Positions 55,064-64,000 of a DNA stretch of 64,000 nt are shown piece after piece (positions within the stretch are counted from its first letter, which is position 1; every line of letters starts with the position of its first letter). The translations under genes were made by a program, and so were the position numbers. The notes beneath the pieces are model-generated. The model saw nothing but the letters and a program-made list of their open reading frames with translations, did not search any database and was not told where the DNA came from. Source of the DNA: Pseudonocardia thermophila (GTDB lineage: Bacteria; Actinomycetota; Actinomycetes; Mycobacteriales; Pseudonocardiaceae); NCBI RefSeq assembly GCF_900142365.1, contig NZ_FRAP01000014.1, positions 124,001 to 188,000 on the forward strand, written 5' to 3'.

Positions 55064-55952
55064 ACTCCTCGACCTGGTCCCAGCCCTTCTCCGCGAGCAG
55101 GTCGAGCACCCCCCGCACCAGCACCTCCGGCACGGAGGCGCCGCTCGTGACGCCGATCGTCTCGACCCCGTCGAGCCACTCCGGCTGGATGTCGCGCGCG
55201 TAGTCGATCAGCCGCGCCGCGCCGGCCCCGGCCTGCAGCGCCACCTCGACCAGCCGCACCGAGTTCGACGAGTTGCGCGACCCGACGACCAGCACGAGGT
55301 CGCACTGCGGCGCCATGGCCTTCACCGCGACCTGCCGGTTCTGGGTGGCGTAGCAGATGTCGTCGCTCGGCGGGTCCTGCAGCGTGGGGAAGCGCTCGCG
55401 CAGGGCCCGCACGATCTCCATCGTCTCGTCGACGGAGAGCGTGGTCTGCGACAGCCACACGACCTTCTCCGGGTCGCGCACGGTGACCTTGTCGACGTCG
55501 GCCACGGACTCGACGAGCTGGATGTGCTCGGGCGCCTCACCCGAGGTGCCCTCCACCTCCTCGTGGCCGGCGTGCCCGACGAGCAGGATGTCGAAGCCCT
55601 CGCGGGCGAACCGCTTCGCCTCGTTGTGCACCTTCGTGACCAGCGGGCAGGTGGCGTCGATGGTGCGCAGGCTGCGCCGGGCGGCCTGCTCGCGCACCGC
55701 GGGCGACACCCCGTGCGCGGAGAACACCACGATCGCACCCTCCGGCACGTCGTCGGTCTCGTCGACGAAGACGGCGCCGCGCTCGGCGAGGGTCTTCACG
55801 ACGTGGACGTTGTGGACGATCTGCTTGCGCACGTAGACCGGGGCGCCGTGCTTCTCCAGCGCGCGCTCCACGGCCTCCACGGCCCGGTCGACGCCTGCGC
55901 AGTAACCACGCGGCTTGGCCAGCAGGACACGCTTGCTGCTCGATCCGGGCAT
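54999..55952 (-). CDS. ispH: 4-hydroxy-3-methylbut-2-enyl diphosphate reductase
   Basis: Last enzyme of the MEP isoprenoid pathway, forming IPP and DMAPP. This 317-aa [4Fe-4S] protein has the three cluster cysteines: [12 protein letters not shown] (Cys18), [14 protein letters not shown] and [10 protein letters not shown]. Other motifs are [25 protein letters not shown] and the substrate glutamate region TTLSVDETM, with [11 protein letters not shown] near the end. ATG 55952. Matches LytB2 (Rv1110). Divergent from the lipid-droplet-type gene and convergent with DUF6542. Confidence 0.96.
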   Translation of the reverse strand: MPGSSSKRVLLAKPRGYCAGVDRAVEAVERALEKHGAPVYVRKQIVHNVHVVKTLAERGAVFVDETDDVPEGAIVVFSAHGVSPAVREQAARRSLRTIDATCPLVTKVHNEAKRFAREGFDILLVGHAGHEEVEGTSGEAPEHIQLVESVADVDKVTVRDPEKVVWLSQTTLSVDETMEIVRALRERFPTLQDPPSDDICYATQNRQVAVKAMAPQCDLVLVVGSRNSSNSVRLVEVALQAGAGAARLIDYARDIQPEWLDGVETIGVTSGASVPEVLVRGVLDLLAEKGWDQVEEFTTAEETLVFSLPRELRPARA

Positions 55953-56043
55953 GGCTCCCAGCCTACGGACCACCGCGCGGACCGGCCCGTCCGTGTGCCC
56001 CGCGGCACGGCCGGGACCGGGCAGGAGTGGAACACTGTGCTGC

Positions 56044-56730
56044 ATGACGCCGCTTCCGCTGCCCATCCGGGTCGCCGCCGGGCTCGTCGCGACGGCCGTC
56101 GAGCAGACGCGCGAGCTGCCCCGCCGCCTGGTCGAACTGCCGGTCACCGCCGTGAGCCAGACGCTGCAGGCGGGCATGCGGGTCCAGCAGAAGGTCACCG
56201 AGCTGGCGATCAAGGGCGACCGGGCGCTGTCGCTGCTGCGCCCGGTCGAGGAGAAGCCCGCCTGGGCGACGTTCGACGACGAGCTCGAGGAGACCGAGCC
56301 GGAGGCGAGCGTCACCGAGGAGTACACGCCGACGCAGAAGCCGGCCGGCAACGGAGTCGCCGCGGTCCGGCCGCGCACGGTCACCCCGATCGACGTTGCG
56401 CGCAGGACCACCCCGCCCGCGCCGGAGGAGGAACCCGAGCGCATCGACGCCGTCGACGACCTCGACGCGAGCGCCGATGCCGAGGCGATCGCGCTCATCG
56501 AGCAGGCGGAGGAGGCCGAGGGCGGGGCCGCCCCCGCGACACCGCCCGCCGGGCCGTCCGTCCTGCCCGAGTACCCGCAGCTGACGATCCCGCAGCTGCG
56601 CGGGCGGTTGCGCTTCCTGTCGCTGGAGGCGCTGCGGGAGCTACTCGAGTGGGAGACCGCGCACGACGCGCGCCCGCCGTACATGACGATGCTGCAGAAC
56701 CGGATCGCCACGGTCGCCGAGGGCGGGTGA
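56044..56730 (+). CDS. Lipid-droplet-associated-type protein (Rv1109c-like)
   Basis: A 228-aa protein with an amphipathic, partly hydrophobic N-terminal third ([53 protein letters not shown]), an acidic Pro-rich middle and a short C-terminal helix pair ([48 protein letters not shown]). M. tuberculosis Rv1109c, in the same position between ispH and xseA, carries this annotation. Role not proven. CACTGT 5 bases upstream fits a leaderless start. Overlaps xseA by 4 bases. Confidence 0.82.
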   Translation: MTPLPLPIRVAAGLVATAVEQTRELPRRLVELPVTAVSQTLQAGMRVQQKVTELAIKGDRALSLLRPVEEKPAWATFDDELEETEPEASVTEEYTPTQKPAGNGVAAVRPRTVTPIDVARRTTPPAPEEEPERIDAVDDLDASADAEAIALIEQAEEAEGGAAPATPPAGPSVLPEYPQLTIPQLRGRLRFLSLEALRELLEWETAHDARPPYMTMLQNRIATVAEGG

Positions 56731-57950
56731 GCGCGCCGTCCACGCCGGAGCAGCCCTGGCCGGTCCGCACGGTCGCCCGCAAGATCGCCGAGTGGGTGGA
56801 CCGGCTCGGATCGGTGTGGGTGGAGGGCCAGCTCGCGCAGGTCGTCGCCCGGCCGGGGACCGGCACGGCCTTCCTGACCCTGCGCGACCCGGCCGCGGAC
56901 GTGTCGCTGCAGCTCACCGCGCCCATCGGGCTGGTGCGGGAGAACCCGGCCGTCGCCGAGGGCAACCGGGTGGTGGTGCTCGGCAAGCCCAGCTTCTTCC
57001 TCGGCCGCGGCACGCTGTCGCTGCGGGTCAGCGACATCCGCGCGGTCGGGATCGGTGAGCTGCTCGCCCGCATCGAGCGGCTGCGGCGACTGCTCGCCGC
57101 GGAGGGGCTGTTCGATCCGGCGCGCAAGCGGAAGCTGCCGTTCCTGCCGTCCGGGATCGGGCTGATCACCGGGCGGGCGTCGGCGGCCGAGCACGACGTC
57201 GTCATGAACGCGCAGGCGCGCTGGCCCGCGGCGCGGTTCCGCATCGAGCACGTCGCCGTGCAGGGGGCGCTCGCGGTGCCGCAGATCGTGGACGCCCTCG
57301 CTGCGCTGGACAAGGATCCGACGATCGACGTGATCGTGCTGGCCCGCGGCGGCGGCAGCGTCGAGGACCTGCTGCCGTTCTCCGACGAGACGCTCTGCCG
57401 CGCAGTCGCCGACTGCCGCACCCCGGTGGTGTCGGCGATCGGGCACGAGCCGGACACCCCGCTGGTCGACCACGTGGCCGATCTGCGCTGTTCCACCCCG
57501 ACCGAGGCCGGGCGGCGGATCGTGCCGGACGTGCGGGAGGAGAGCGCCCGCATCGCCGAGCTGCGCGGGCGGGCGCGGCGGGCGCTGGCCGGGTGGGTGG
57601 ACCGCGAGCAGCGGTTGCTGGAGGCGCTGCGCAACCGGCCCGTGCTCGCGGCGCCGCTGCAGTGGCTCGAACAGCACCACGCGGAGATCGAGCGGCTGAC
57701 CGCCGCCGCGCGGGCGGCGCTGCTGCGCGACCTGGACCGCCGCCAGCACGATCTCGAACACGTCCGAGCCCGGCTCACCGCGCTCGGTCCGGCGGCGACG
57801 CTCGCCCGCGGCTACGCGGTCGTGCAGCGGATCGACGAGGACGAGCGGCACGTCGTGCGCTCGGTCGGCGAGGTCGCGGAGGGCGACCGGCTGCGGATCC
57901 GGGTGGCCGACGGCGCGGTGGCCGCGCGCGTGGAGAAGATGGAGGCGTGA
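56727..57950 (+). CDS. xseA: Exodeoxyribonuclease VII large subunit
   Basis: A 407-aa subunit of the single-strand exonuclease ExoVII: N-terminal OB fold ([35 protein letters not shown]), catalytic domain with [89 protein letters not shown], then a coiled-coil region and a C-terminal LARGYAVVQ segment. GTG 56727 overlaps the preceding stop, and its stop overlaps xseB. Confidence 0.96.
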   Translation: MSAPSTPEQPWPVRTVARKIAEWVDRLGSVWVEGQLAQVVARPGTGTAFLTLRDPAADVSLQLTAPIGLVRENPAVAEGNRVVVLGKPSFFLGRGTLSLRVSDIRAVGIGELLARIERLRRLLAAEGLFDPARKRKLPFLPSGIGLITGRASAAEHDVVMNAQARWPAARFRIEHVAVQGALAVPQIVDALAALDKDPTIDVIVLARGGGSVEDLLPFSDETLCRAVADCRTPVVSAIGHEPDTPLVDHVADLRCSTPTEAGRRIVPDVREESARIAELRGRARRALAGWVDREQRLLEALRNRPVLAAPLQWLEQHHAEIERLTAAARAALLRDLDRRQHDLEHVRARLTALGPAATLARGYAVVQRIDEDERHVVRSVGEVAEGDRLRIRVADGAVAARVEKMEA

Positions 57951-58171
57951 AACCGGTCGAGGAACTCGGCTACGAGGCCGCCCGCGACGAGCTCGCCGAG
58001 GTCGTGCGCAAGCTGGAGGCCGGCGGGCTCGGGCTCGACGACTCGGTCGCGCTGTGGGAACGCGGCGAGGCGCTGGCCCGCCGCTGCGAGGAACAACTGG
58101 CCGGGGCGCGCGAGCGCGTGCAGAAGGTCCTCGATGAGGCCGCGTCGTCTGCGGCGCAGTCCGCGGACTGA
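57947..58171 (+). CDS. xseB: Exodeoxyribonuclease VII small subunit
   Basis: A 74-aa subunit with the family signature [55 protein letters not shown], forming the helical hairpin that wraps the large subunit's coiled coil. GTG 57947 overlaps the xseA TGA (GTGA), the usual coupling in this operon. Confidence 0.96.
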   Translation: MKPVEELGYEAARDELAEVVRKLEAGGLGLDDSVALWERGEALARRCEEQLAGARERVQKVLDEAASSAAQSAD

Positions 58172-58201
58172 TCTCGGCGCTCGACTCTCAGCGCCCGACT
58201 T

Positions 58202-58771
58202 TCAGCGCCCAACGACCGGTGCCTGCTGCACGGCCTCGGCGAGCGCCCGGAAGTCCGCCTCGCTCGCGCTGCCGGTGATCAGGTACCGGACCTCGCCGGC
58301 GTCGGCGATCCAGATCGGTTCGTCGGCGGTGTAGACCACCCAGCGGGTGCCGTCGACGTCGACCGGGCCCTGGGCGCCCACTGCGGCACCCCCGGCCTGC
58401 GCGCGCAGCAGCTGCTCCTCGGAGGCGGTGCCCTGAAGCAGGCGGAGGAAGCGGTTCGCGACCGTCAGGTACCCGACGCGCACCACCCGCTCGTCGCTGC
58501 CGTCGGCGACCCGGTCGAGTCCGGACGAGTTCGCGCGCCACCCCTCCGGCAGCTCGGGCACCCGCACCGGGAACGGCACCTCGCCGGCGTAGCGGCGCAG
58601 ATCGGCGGCGGCGTCGATGGTCGGGGTGGCGGCCTGGTCCACCTGCGGGCCGCCGGGCGCGAACGTGCACGAGCGGCTCACGCCCGCCACGAACAGCGCC
58701 AGCACGACCAGCACCACGACCGCGCCGACCATGTCGCGCACGGACAACGCGGACCGCGGCGGTTTGGACAT
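58202..58771 (-). CDS. DUF4245 membrane-anchored protein (Rv1100-like)
   Basis: A 189-aa protein with a single N-terminal membrane helix ([18 protein letters not shown]) and an extracytoplasmic DUF4245 domain: [81 protein letters not shown]. Conserved beside glpX in actinobacteria; function unknown. ATG 58771 or GTG 58777 are both possible starts. Divergent from glpX. Confidence 0.88.
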   Translation of the reverse strand: MSKPPRSALSVRDMVGAVVVLVVLALFVAGVSRSCTFAPGGPQVDQAATPTIDAAADLRRYAGEVPFPVRVPELPEGWRANSSGLDRVADGSDERVVRVGYLTVANRFLRLLQGTASEEQLLRAQAGGAAVGAQGPVDVDGTRWVVYTADEPIWIADAGEVRYLITGSASEADFRALAEAVQQAPVVGR

Positions 58772-58818
58772 GCTCACAGTTCAATAGTGGCAGGCGCTCG
58801 GTCTGCCAGTATCGGCTC

Positions 58819-59868
58819 ATGACCAACGGCTCGCAGCGGCGCCGGGAGGCGCCGGACCGGAACCTCGCCATGGAGCTCGTCCGCGTCACGGAGGCGGCGG
58901 CGATGGCCGCAGGCCGCTGGGTCGGCCGCGGCGACAAGAACGGTGGCGACGGCGCGGCCGTGGACGCGATGCGGCAGCTGATCAGCACCGTGTCGATGCG
59001 GGGCGTCGTCGTCATCGGGGAAGGCGAGAAGGACGAGGCCCCGATGCTGTACAACGGCGAGGAGGTCGGCAACGGCGAGGGGCCGGAGTGCGACGTCGCC
59101 GTCGACCCCATCGACGGCACGACGCTGATGTCGAAGGGCATGCCCGGCTCGGTCGCGGTCCTCGCGGTCGCCGAACGGGGCGCCATGTTCGATCCCTCGG
59201 CGGTCTTCTACATGGAGAAGCTCGCCACCGGCCCGGAGGCTGCGGACGTCATCGACATCCGCGAACCGGTCGCGGAGAACATCCGCCGGGTGGCCGAGGC
59301 GAAGCACATCCACGTCACCGACGTGACGGTCTGCGTGCTCGACCGGCCCCGGCACGCCGAGCTGGTCAAGGAGATCCGCCGCACCGGCGCCCGCATCCAC
59401 TTCATCACCGACGGCGACGTGGGCGGCGCGATCTCGGCGGCGCGCCCGAACACCGGTATCGACCTGCTGTACGGCATCGGCGGCACGCCGGAGGGCATCA
59501 TCGCCGCGGCCGCGATGAAGTGCATGGGCGGTGCGCTGCAGGGCAAGCTGTGGCCGCGCGACGACGAGGAGCGGGCCAAGGCGATCGCGGCGGGCCACGA
59601 CCTGGACCGGGTGCTCACCCAGGACGACCTGGTCCGCGGGGACAACGTGTTCTTCTGCGCGACCGGCATCACCGACGGCGAGCTGCTGCGCGGCGTGCGC
59701 TACAGCACCGGCGGCTGCACCACGCAGTCGATCGTCATGCGGTCCAAGTCGGGCACCGTGCGGATGATCGAGGCCTACCACCGGCTGACGAAGCTGCGCG
59801 AGTACTCCACGGTCGACTTCGACCTGCCGGAGGACACACTCGCCTCGGAGCCGCCACCCCTGCCCTGA
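58819..59868 (+). CDS. glpX: Class II fructose-1,6-bisphosphatase
   Basis: The gluconeogenic step from fructose-1,6-bisphosphate to fructose-6-phosphate. A 349-aa GlpX enzyme with [21 protein letters not shown] and the metal motif [21 protein letters not shown], then [42 protein letters not shown] and [21 protein letters not shown] sits 6 bases before ATG 58819, again a leaderless arrangement. Supplies hexose phosphates for the glycogen genes at the window's other end. Confidence 0.96.
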   Translation: MTNGSQRRREAPDRNLAMELVRVTEAAAMAAGRWVGRGDKNGGDGAAVDAMRQLISTVSMRGVVVIGEGEKDEAPMLYNGEEVGNGEGPECDVAVDPIDGTTLMSKGMPGSVAVLAVAERGAMFDPSAVFYMEKLATGPEAADVIDIREPVAENIRRVAEAKHIHVTDVTVCVLDRPRHAELVKEIRRTGARIHFITDGDVGGAISAARPNTGIDLLYGIGGTPEGIIAAAAMKCMGGALQGKLWPRDDEERAKAIAAGHDLDRVLTQDDLVRGDNVFFCATGITDGELLRGVRYSTGGCTTQSIVMRSKSGTVRMIEAYHRLTKLREYSTVDFDLPEDTLASEPPPLP

Positions 59869-59963
59869 CCTGGGCGAGTTCGTGATCTGATCGCGATCGT
59901 CGGCTACTTGCCCGCCGGGCGCCCCGCCAGCGATCCTCTGATCTCTGACAACAGGGGGTCGTC

Positions 59964-60533
59964 ATGCGCGCACTGCGGGTGCTCATGTTGGTGGTCGTCG
60001 TCGGCGTCGTCGGCGTCCTGATCACCGGTCCGAGCACCCGCAGCGCGCTCCCCGATCCCCTGCCCGTCGCCGGCGAGGTCGCCCGCCCGGTCGCCGAGAT
60101 CGCCCCCGACCTGGGCGTCGTCCTCACGTCGGCGCTCAGCCCGGCCGCGGCCGTGGTGGAGCGGTTCCCCGCGCTCGTGCCGGGCACGCCGTGCATGGCG
60201 ACGGCGCGGGCGTGCATCGACCTGTCCGCGAACAAGTCGTGGCTGATCTCCGGCGGCCAGGTGATCTACGGCCCGGTGCCGATCACCCACGGCCGCAAGG
60301 GCTGGCGCACCCCGCCCGGAGTCTTCCGCGTGACGTTCAAGAACAAGAACCACCGCAGCTCGCTGTTCAACAACGCGCCGATGCCGTACTCGGTGTTCTT
60401 CAACGGCGGCATCGCCTTCCACGAGGGCAGCCTGCGGGAGCTGTCGCACGGCTGCATCCACCTCTCGCGGGCAGCGGCGCAGACCTACTTCGCGACCCTG
60501 CAGCGCGGCGACATCGTGCAGGTGGTGCCCTGA
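59964..60533 (+). CDS. L,D-transpeptidase
   Basis: A 189-aa exported enzyme with an N-terminal anchor (ALRVLMLVVVVGVVGVLITG) and a YkuD domain of about 100 residues, catalytic motif SHGCIHLS with the nucleophile Cys, preceded by HEGSLREL. Unlike many actinobacterial L,D-transpeptidases, it has no Ig-like or peptidoglycan-binding repeat. It could form 3-3 cross-links or attach proteins to peptidoglycan. It lies between glpX and fumC, breaking the conserved glpX-fum pair, so it is probably a local insertion. Confidence 0.9.
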   Translation: MRALRVLMLVVVVGVVGVLITGPSTRSALPDPLPVAGEVARPVAEIAPDLGVVLTSALSPAAAVVERFPALVPGTPCMATARACIDLSANKSWLISGGQVIYGPVPITHGRKGWRTPPGVFRVTFKNKNHRSSLFNNAPMPYSVFFNGGIAFHEGSLRELSHGCIHLSRAAAQTYFATLQRGDIVQVVP

Positions 60534-60596
60534 GCCCGAGCGTCCTGTGGTATGACCCACCCGGCCTGCAGCGCTGATCAGGACCACACTGGAACC

Positions 60597-62000
60597 ATGA
60601 GCGACGAGGCCGAGTTCCGGATCGAGCACGACACGATGGGCGAGGTCCGCGTCCCCGCCCGGGCGCTGTGGCGGGCGCAGACCCAGCGCGCCGTCGAGAA
60701 CTTCCCGATCTCCGGCCGCGGCCTGGAACGGGCGCAGATCCGCGCGCTCGGCCTGGTCAAGGCGGCTGCCGCGCGCGTGAACGGCCGCCTCGGCGTGCTC
60801 GACGAGGAGCTGGCCGAGGCGATCGCCGAGGCCGCGGACAAGGTGGCCGCCGGGGAAGTGGACGACCACTTCCCCGTCGATGTCTTCCAGACCGGCTCGG
60901 GCACCAGCTCGAACATGAACGCCAACGAGGTCATCGCGACCCTGGCGGCCCGGGCGACCGGCATCGACGTGCACCCGAACGACCACGTCAACGCCTCGCA
61001 GTCGTCGAACGACGTGTTCCCGACGACGATCCACCTGGCCGCGACCGAGGCGCTCGCCACCGACGTCGTGCCGGCGCTCGAACACCTCGCGGCGACGCTG
61101 CGCCGGCGCGCGCAGGACTGGGCCGACGTCGTGACGGCGGGCCGCACGCACCTCATGGACGCCGTGCCGATCACCCTCGGGCAGGAGGCGGGCGGCTGGG
61201 CCACGCAGGTCGAGTACGGCGTCGCCAGAGTCAAGAACACGCTGCCGCGGCTGGCCCAGTTGCCGATCGGCGGCACCGCGGTCGGCACCGGGCTGAACGC
61301 GCCTGAGGGGTTCGCAGCCGGTGTCGTCGAGGAGCTGCGCGCGGCCACCGGGCTCGGCGTGCTGACGGAGGCCTCCGACCACATCGAGGCCCAGAGCGCC
61401 CGGGACGGGCTGGTGGAGGCCTCGGGCGCGCTGCGCACGGTGGCGGTGTCGCTCTACAAGATCGCCAACGACATCCGCTGGCTCGGCTCGGGTCCGCGGA
61501 CCGGACTCGCCGAGCTGCACCTGCCCGACCTGCAGCCGGGCAGCTCGATCATGCCGGGCAAGGTCAACCCGGTGATCTGCGAGGCCACGATGATGGTGGC
61601 CGCTCAGGTGATCGGCAACGACGCCACCGTCGCGTTCTCCGGCAGCCAGGGCAACCTGCAGCTCAACGTGATGATGCCGGTCATGGCGCGCAATCTGCTG
61701 GAGTCCGCCCGGCTGCTCGCCAACTCGGCTCGGCTACTGGCCGACAAGGTCATCGCGGGCGCGGAGGCCGACGTGGCGCGCACCCGCGAGTACGCGGAGT
61801 CGTCGCCGTCGATCGTGACCCCGCTCAACCGCTACCTCGGCTACGAGGAGGCCGCCTCGATCGCCAAGCAGTCGCTCAAGGAGCGCAAGACGATCCGCCA
61901 GGTGGTGATCGAACGCGGGCACGTGCCCGGCAAGCTGACCGAGGAGCAGCTCGACGCCGCACTGGACGTGCTCGCCATGGCGCGCGGCGGGCGGAGGTAG
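60597..62000 (+). CDS. fumC: Class II fumarate hydratase
   Basis: Interconverts fumarate and malate in the citric acid cycle. A 467-aa homotetramer-type enzyme with [50 protein letters not shown] and the signature [11 protein letters not shown], ending in [28 protein letters not shown] 60597 fits the start [22 protein letters not shown] lies 6 bases upstream with no ribosome site, so it may be leaderless. Follows glpX order (Rv1099c-Rv1098c). Confidence 0.96.
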   Translation: MSDEAEFRIEHDTMGEVRVPARALWRAQTQRAVENFPISGRGLERAQIRALGLVKAAAARVNGRLGVLDEELAEAIAEAADKVAAGEVDDHFPVDVFQTGSGTSSNMNANEVIATLAARATGIDVHPNDHVNASQSSNDVFPTTIHLAATEALATDVVPALEHLAATLRRRAQDWADVVTAGRTHLMDAVPITLGQEAGGWATQVEYGVARVKNTLPRLAQLPIGGTAVGTGLNAPEGFAAGVVEELRAATGLGVLTEASDHIEAQSARDGLVEASGALRTVAVSLYKIANDIRWLGSGPRTGLAELHLPDLQPGSSIMPGKVNPVICEATMMVAAQVIGNDATVAFSGSQGNLQLNVMMPVMARNLLESARLLANSARLLADKVIAGAEADVARTREYAESSPSIVTPLNRYLGYEEAASIAKQSLKERKTIRQVVIERGHVPGKLTEEQLDAALDVLAMARGGRR

Positions 62001-62023
62001 CCGTCGGGCCTTAGGTTGGGCGG

Positions 62024-62362
62024 ATGGTGACGGACCTGTACGAGCTGGGCGAAGAGCTGCTCGCCGAGGCGAGCGGTGCGACGAACGGGGTGGCGTCGCG
62101 CGCCGTCGTGCACGGCGACCGGCAGCGGGCCGTGCTCATCGCGATCCGGGCGGGGCACGGTCTCGGTGAGCACAACGCACCGCCCGCGGCGACCCTGCAG
62201 CTGCTGAAGGGCGCCGCGACGCTGCGCGCCGGAGACGCGGAGATCGAGCTCTCGGCGGGCCGGCTCACCGAGATCCCGCAGCAGCGGCACGACCTGACCG
62301 CGGCGGAGGACACCGTCGCGCTGCTGACCGTCGCGATCTCCCCGCCGGAGGCGCGCGGCTGA
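62024..62362 (+). CDS. Small cupin-like protein
   Basis: A 112-aa protein with a cupin-type beta-barrel pattern (VLIAIRAGHGLGEHNAPPAATLQLLKGAATLRAGDAEIELSAGRLTEIPQQRHDLTAAEDTVALLTVAIS). Candidate metal ligands are His in GEHN and His in RHDL; the first HxH motif is reduced to a single His, so metal binding is uncertain. TAGGTT at 62012-62017 lies 6 bases before ATG 62024, a strong leaderless arrangement. Role unknown. Confidence 0.75.
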   Translation: MVTDLYELGEELLAEASGATNGVASRAVVHGDRQRAVLIAIRAGHGLGEHNAPPAATLQLLKGAATLRAGDAEIELSAGRLTEIPQQRHDLTAAEDTVALLTVAISPPEARG

Positions 62363-62406
62363 GCGCGATCGCGCCGCGGGGTGCGAAGCCCGGCTCGGGA
62401 TCTCCA

Positions 62407-62451
62407 CGAACGGCCCTTCTGTGAGGACCTTGCTGACGAGAGGGCCGTTCG
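62407..62451. terminator. Hairpin of the CGAACGGC family after the cupin gene
   Basis: CGAACGGCCCT (62407-62417) pairs with AGGGCCGTTCG (62441-62451); the interval contains TGCTGACGA, matching the inner arm of the hairpin at 134. Third copy of this intergenic element in the window, again just past a stop codon. Confidence 0.65.
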
Positions 62452-62634
62452 CGGCGATCCGGCCCGCGGCCCCGCTCCCGGGAACCTGTGAACGCACAGG
62501 CGCACGCGCACCTGCACGCATCACCCTTTCAGCGCAATTTCGCTCCACAGCGTCATCAAATCGTTAAGTTGATCATGAAAATGGTCCACTCGCATGGTCC
62601 AATGGCGACAATCATGAGCTCGAGGGTGGTGACG

Positions 62635-63816
62635 GTGAGCAAGATCGGGCGATTCGCGTACGAACCCCTGTTCGATCTCACCGACGGCCGACCGGCCGGT
62701 GTCGAGGTGGTCCGCTGCCGCGATCGGGACCGCACGGCGCACGTCGCCCGGCGGACCGTGTGGGGCACCCGCCAGATCGCCGAGTTCGACACCGGGATCG
62801 CGATCACCTCGGCGCTGCACCAGCCCGGCTACGACGCCACCGTGCCGCTGCACGTCGATCTCTGCGCCGAGTCCGTGATCGAGGGCCGCCCGCGCCTCGT
62901 GCAGCTACCGGGACTGCTGCGCGACCAGGTCGGCGGGCTGCCGATCCCGCCGATCGTGCTGGAGATCGGCCCGGCCGTCACCGCTGCCCGGCCCCGCGCG
63001 CTCGTCGAGGGCGTCGGGGTGCTGCGCGCCGCCGGGATCGCCATCGCGCTCGACGGCGCCGGCCGCGGGTTCGGGCTCGATCTCGTCGCCGAGCTGCTCC
63101 CCCACTCCGTCAAGATTGACGCCGAGCTGGTCACGCGGCTGCCGACCGATCCCGCAGCGCGCGCCGTCGTCAGCGCGCTGTGCGACGTCGCCCGCGCGTG
63201 CGGCATCACCGTCTCCGCGCTCGGGGTGAGCCGTCCGTCCGAGCTCAAGGCCTTGCGCGACCTCGGCATCACCCGCGCCCAGGGTCCGCTGCTCGCGCAG
63301 GCGCAGGGCCATCCCCGCGTCACGGGCCTGACGATCCCGGTCGATCTCCTGCCGCGGGTGGAGGCCGCCCGCAGCGCCACCCCGCGGCGCGCCGCCCTGC
63401 CCGGCGTCGCGGACCTGGCCCAGCCGCCGCTCACGCTGCCCCAGGACGTCACCGTCGACGTCGTGCGCGCGGCGTTCGCTGCGCACCCGCAGGCCGGCAG
63501 CGCGCTGCTCACCGACGGAGCCCGGCGCCCGGTCGGCTTCCTCGACCGCAACCGCTTCCTCATCGCGCTCTCCGGGCCGTACGGGCACGCGCTGTACGGT
63601 CGCAAGCCGGCCACCACCCTCGCCGAGCCGCCCCGCACCATCGGGATGGGCACCGACGTCGCGGCCGCGCTGGAGTACTGCCTGGCTGACCGCGACCGCA
63701 GTTGGGACGATCTCGTGCTGCTCGACGGGTCGCTGCGCTGCGCGGGGATCGTGCGGGTGGCCGATCTGCTGCAGGCCGCGACCGGGGTCTACGCCGGCGC
63801 CGGTTCGGTGGCCTGA
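62635..63816 (+). CDS. Degenerate EAL-domain protein with CBS-like C-terminus
   Basis: A 393-aa protein resembling c-di-GMP phosphodiesterases but lacking key residues. The EAL start is YEPLFDLTDGRPAGVEVV, without the catalytic Glu-Ala-Leu. The DDFG loop is DGAGRGFG, and the general-base Glu region is SALGVSRPSELKALRDLGITRAQGPLLAQ. IVLEIGP and SVKIDAELV are retained. Residues 290-393 (GSALLTDGARRPVGFLDRNRFLIALSGPYGHALYG ... DDLVLLDGSLRCAGIVRVADLL) resemble CBS repeats. Probably a c-di-GMP receptor or scaffold, not an enzyme. GTG 62635 has GAGGG upstream. The preceding 62520-62620 patch is AT-rich with a repeated ATGGTCCA. Confidence 0.8.
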   Translation: MSKIGRFAYEPLFDLTDGRPAGVEVVRCRDRDRTAHVARRTVWGTRQIAEFDTGIAITSALHQPGYDATVPLHVDLCAESVIEGRPRLVQLPGLLRDQVGGLPIPPIVLEIGPAVTAARPRALVEGVGVLRAAGIAIALDGAGRGFGLDLVAELLPHSVKIDAELVTRLPTDPAARAVVSALCDVARACGITVSALGVSRPSELKALRDLGITRAQGPLLAQAQGHPRVTGLTIPVDLLPRVEAARSATPRRAALPGVADLAQPPLTLPQDVTVDVVRAAFAAHPQAGSALLTDGARRPVGFLDRNRFLIALSGPYGHALYGRKPATTLAEPPRTIGMGTDVAAALEYCLADRDRSWDDLVLLDGSLRCAGIVRVADLLQAATGVYAGAGSVA

Positions 63817-63834
63817 TCCCGGCGGGGAGGACAG

Positions 63835-63879
63835 CACCGCCCTGATCGACACCGCCCTCATCGACACCGCCCTCATCGA
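63835..63879. repeat. 15-bp tandem repeat, three copies
   Basis: CACCGCCCTGATCGA at 63835 is followed by two exact copies of CACCGCCCTCATCGA (63850 and 63865), located between the EAL gene stop and the next gene. It lies outside any supported ORF. Multiple-of-three unit length could still reflect a coding origin. Confidence 0.75.
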
Positions 63880-63939
63880 CAGGGGCCTCCGATCACGGTG
63901 ACGTCGTTCTCGACAGGGCGACCCTGCCACCATGGCGAC

Positions 63940-64000
63940 ATGCTCCTCGCCGATGTCGTCGCCGCCTCGGCCGCGGTGGCCGCCACCCGGTCGCGCACCG
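63940..64000 (+). CDS. Start of a probable ATP-dependent DNA ligase
   Basis: Twenty codons are visible before the window ends: MLLADVVAASAAVAATRSRT, which resembles the N-terminus of actinobacterial LigB/LigD-type ATP-dependent ligases (Leu-Leu-x-Asp-Val then a Ser/Ala-rich helix and TxSR). The short match makes this tentative. CACCAT lies 6 bases before the ATG, so a leaderless start is possible. Confidence 0.45.
   Translation, partial: MLLADVVAASAAVAATRSRT

Noticed and set aside
55953..57851. N-terminal extension of the ispH frame antisense to xseA
   Set aside because: The frame is open only because of GC bias; IspH homologues start at [20 protein letters not shown] and xseA is intact on the other strand.

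Overview
The window is very GC-rich and densely packed, with many GTG starts. It encodes mycothiol deacetylase (MshB), glucosyl-3-phosphoglycerate synthase (GpgS), an LpqW-type lipoprotein, a DivIVA-domain protein, DUF3117 and DUF6542 proteins and a lipid-droplet-type protein. Together these point to a chromosome of a mycolata-related actinomycete, most likely Pseudonocardiaceae (Pseudonocardia-like). That assignment is inference from gene content, not from a database match. I saw no rRNA, tRNA, CRISPR array, insertion sequence or phage module.

From memory of the Mycobacterium tuberculosis gene order, the core genes follow that order in reverse. They run glgC, glgA/glgM, DUF3117, tag, DivIVA, gpgS, folP2, LOG, dapE, dapD (Rv1213 down to Rv1201), then dapC, fdxA, Rv1171-like, mshB, lpqW, typA (Rv1178 down to Rv1165), then ychF, DUF6542, ispH, lipid-droplet protein, xseA, xseB, DUF4245, glpX, fum (Rv1112 down to Rv1098). 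The clear interruptions are a dipeptide ABC transporter (17.3-23.3 kb) and a roughly 20 kb accessory stretch between typA and ychF (27.4-47.9 kb).

Region 0-17 kb: a divergent glgC/glgA pair; a 21-bp-period inverted repeat array; a divergent pair of small zinc-binding genes; a long minus-strand run (dapE, two LOG proteins, folP2, gpgS, divIVA-like, SRPBCC, tag, DUF3117); the succinylase branch of lysine/diaminopimelate synthesis (dapE, dapD, dapC) with a CHAD protein between; fdxA; mshB. Region 17-27 kb: a Dpp/Opp transporter operon with a large hairpin after the binding protein, then lpqW and typA.

Region 27-48 kb (accessory): a truncated AbiEi-like gene, a Nudix hydrolase, a two-component system divergent from a LolA-like secreted protein plus ABC exporter, pterin dehydratase, a MarR/MFS pair, a nitrilase, and a class I DAHP synthase preceded by a leader peptide with an aromatic run. 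It continues with an AraC regulator divergent from a molybdopterin oxidoreductase, a TetR/SDR pair with two palindromic operators, a DinB-GNAT fusion, an amidohydrolase-like protein, a nucleotidyltransferase, a frameshifted SCO6745-family pseudogene and a DUF4345 protein.

Region 48-64 kb: ychF, a Ser/Thr kinase with a repeat tail, Ada-AlkA plus Ogt alkylation repair, rmuC, and the ispH/xseAB/glpX/fumC core block with an L,D-transpeptidase. The end holds a cupin, a degenerate EAL protein and the start of a probable ATP-dependent DNA ligase.

The observation I rate most interesting is the candidate ribosome-dependent attenuator at 36779-36945: a 22-codon leader ORF whose codons 4-8 read Phe-Tyr-Tyr-Trp-Phe, directly upstream of DAHP synthase, the entry enzyme to all three aromatic amino acids.
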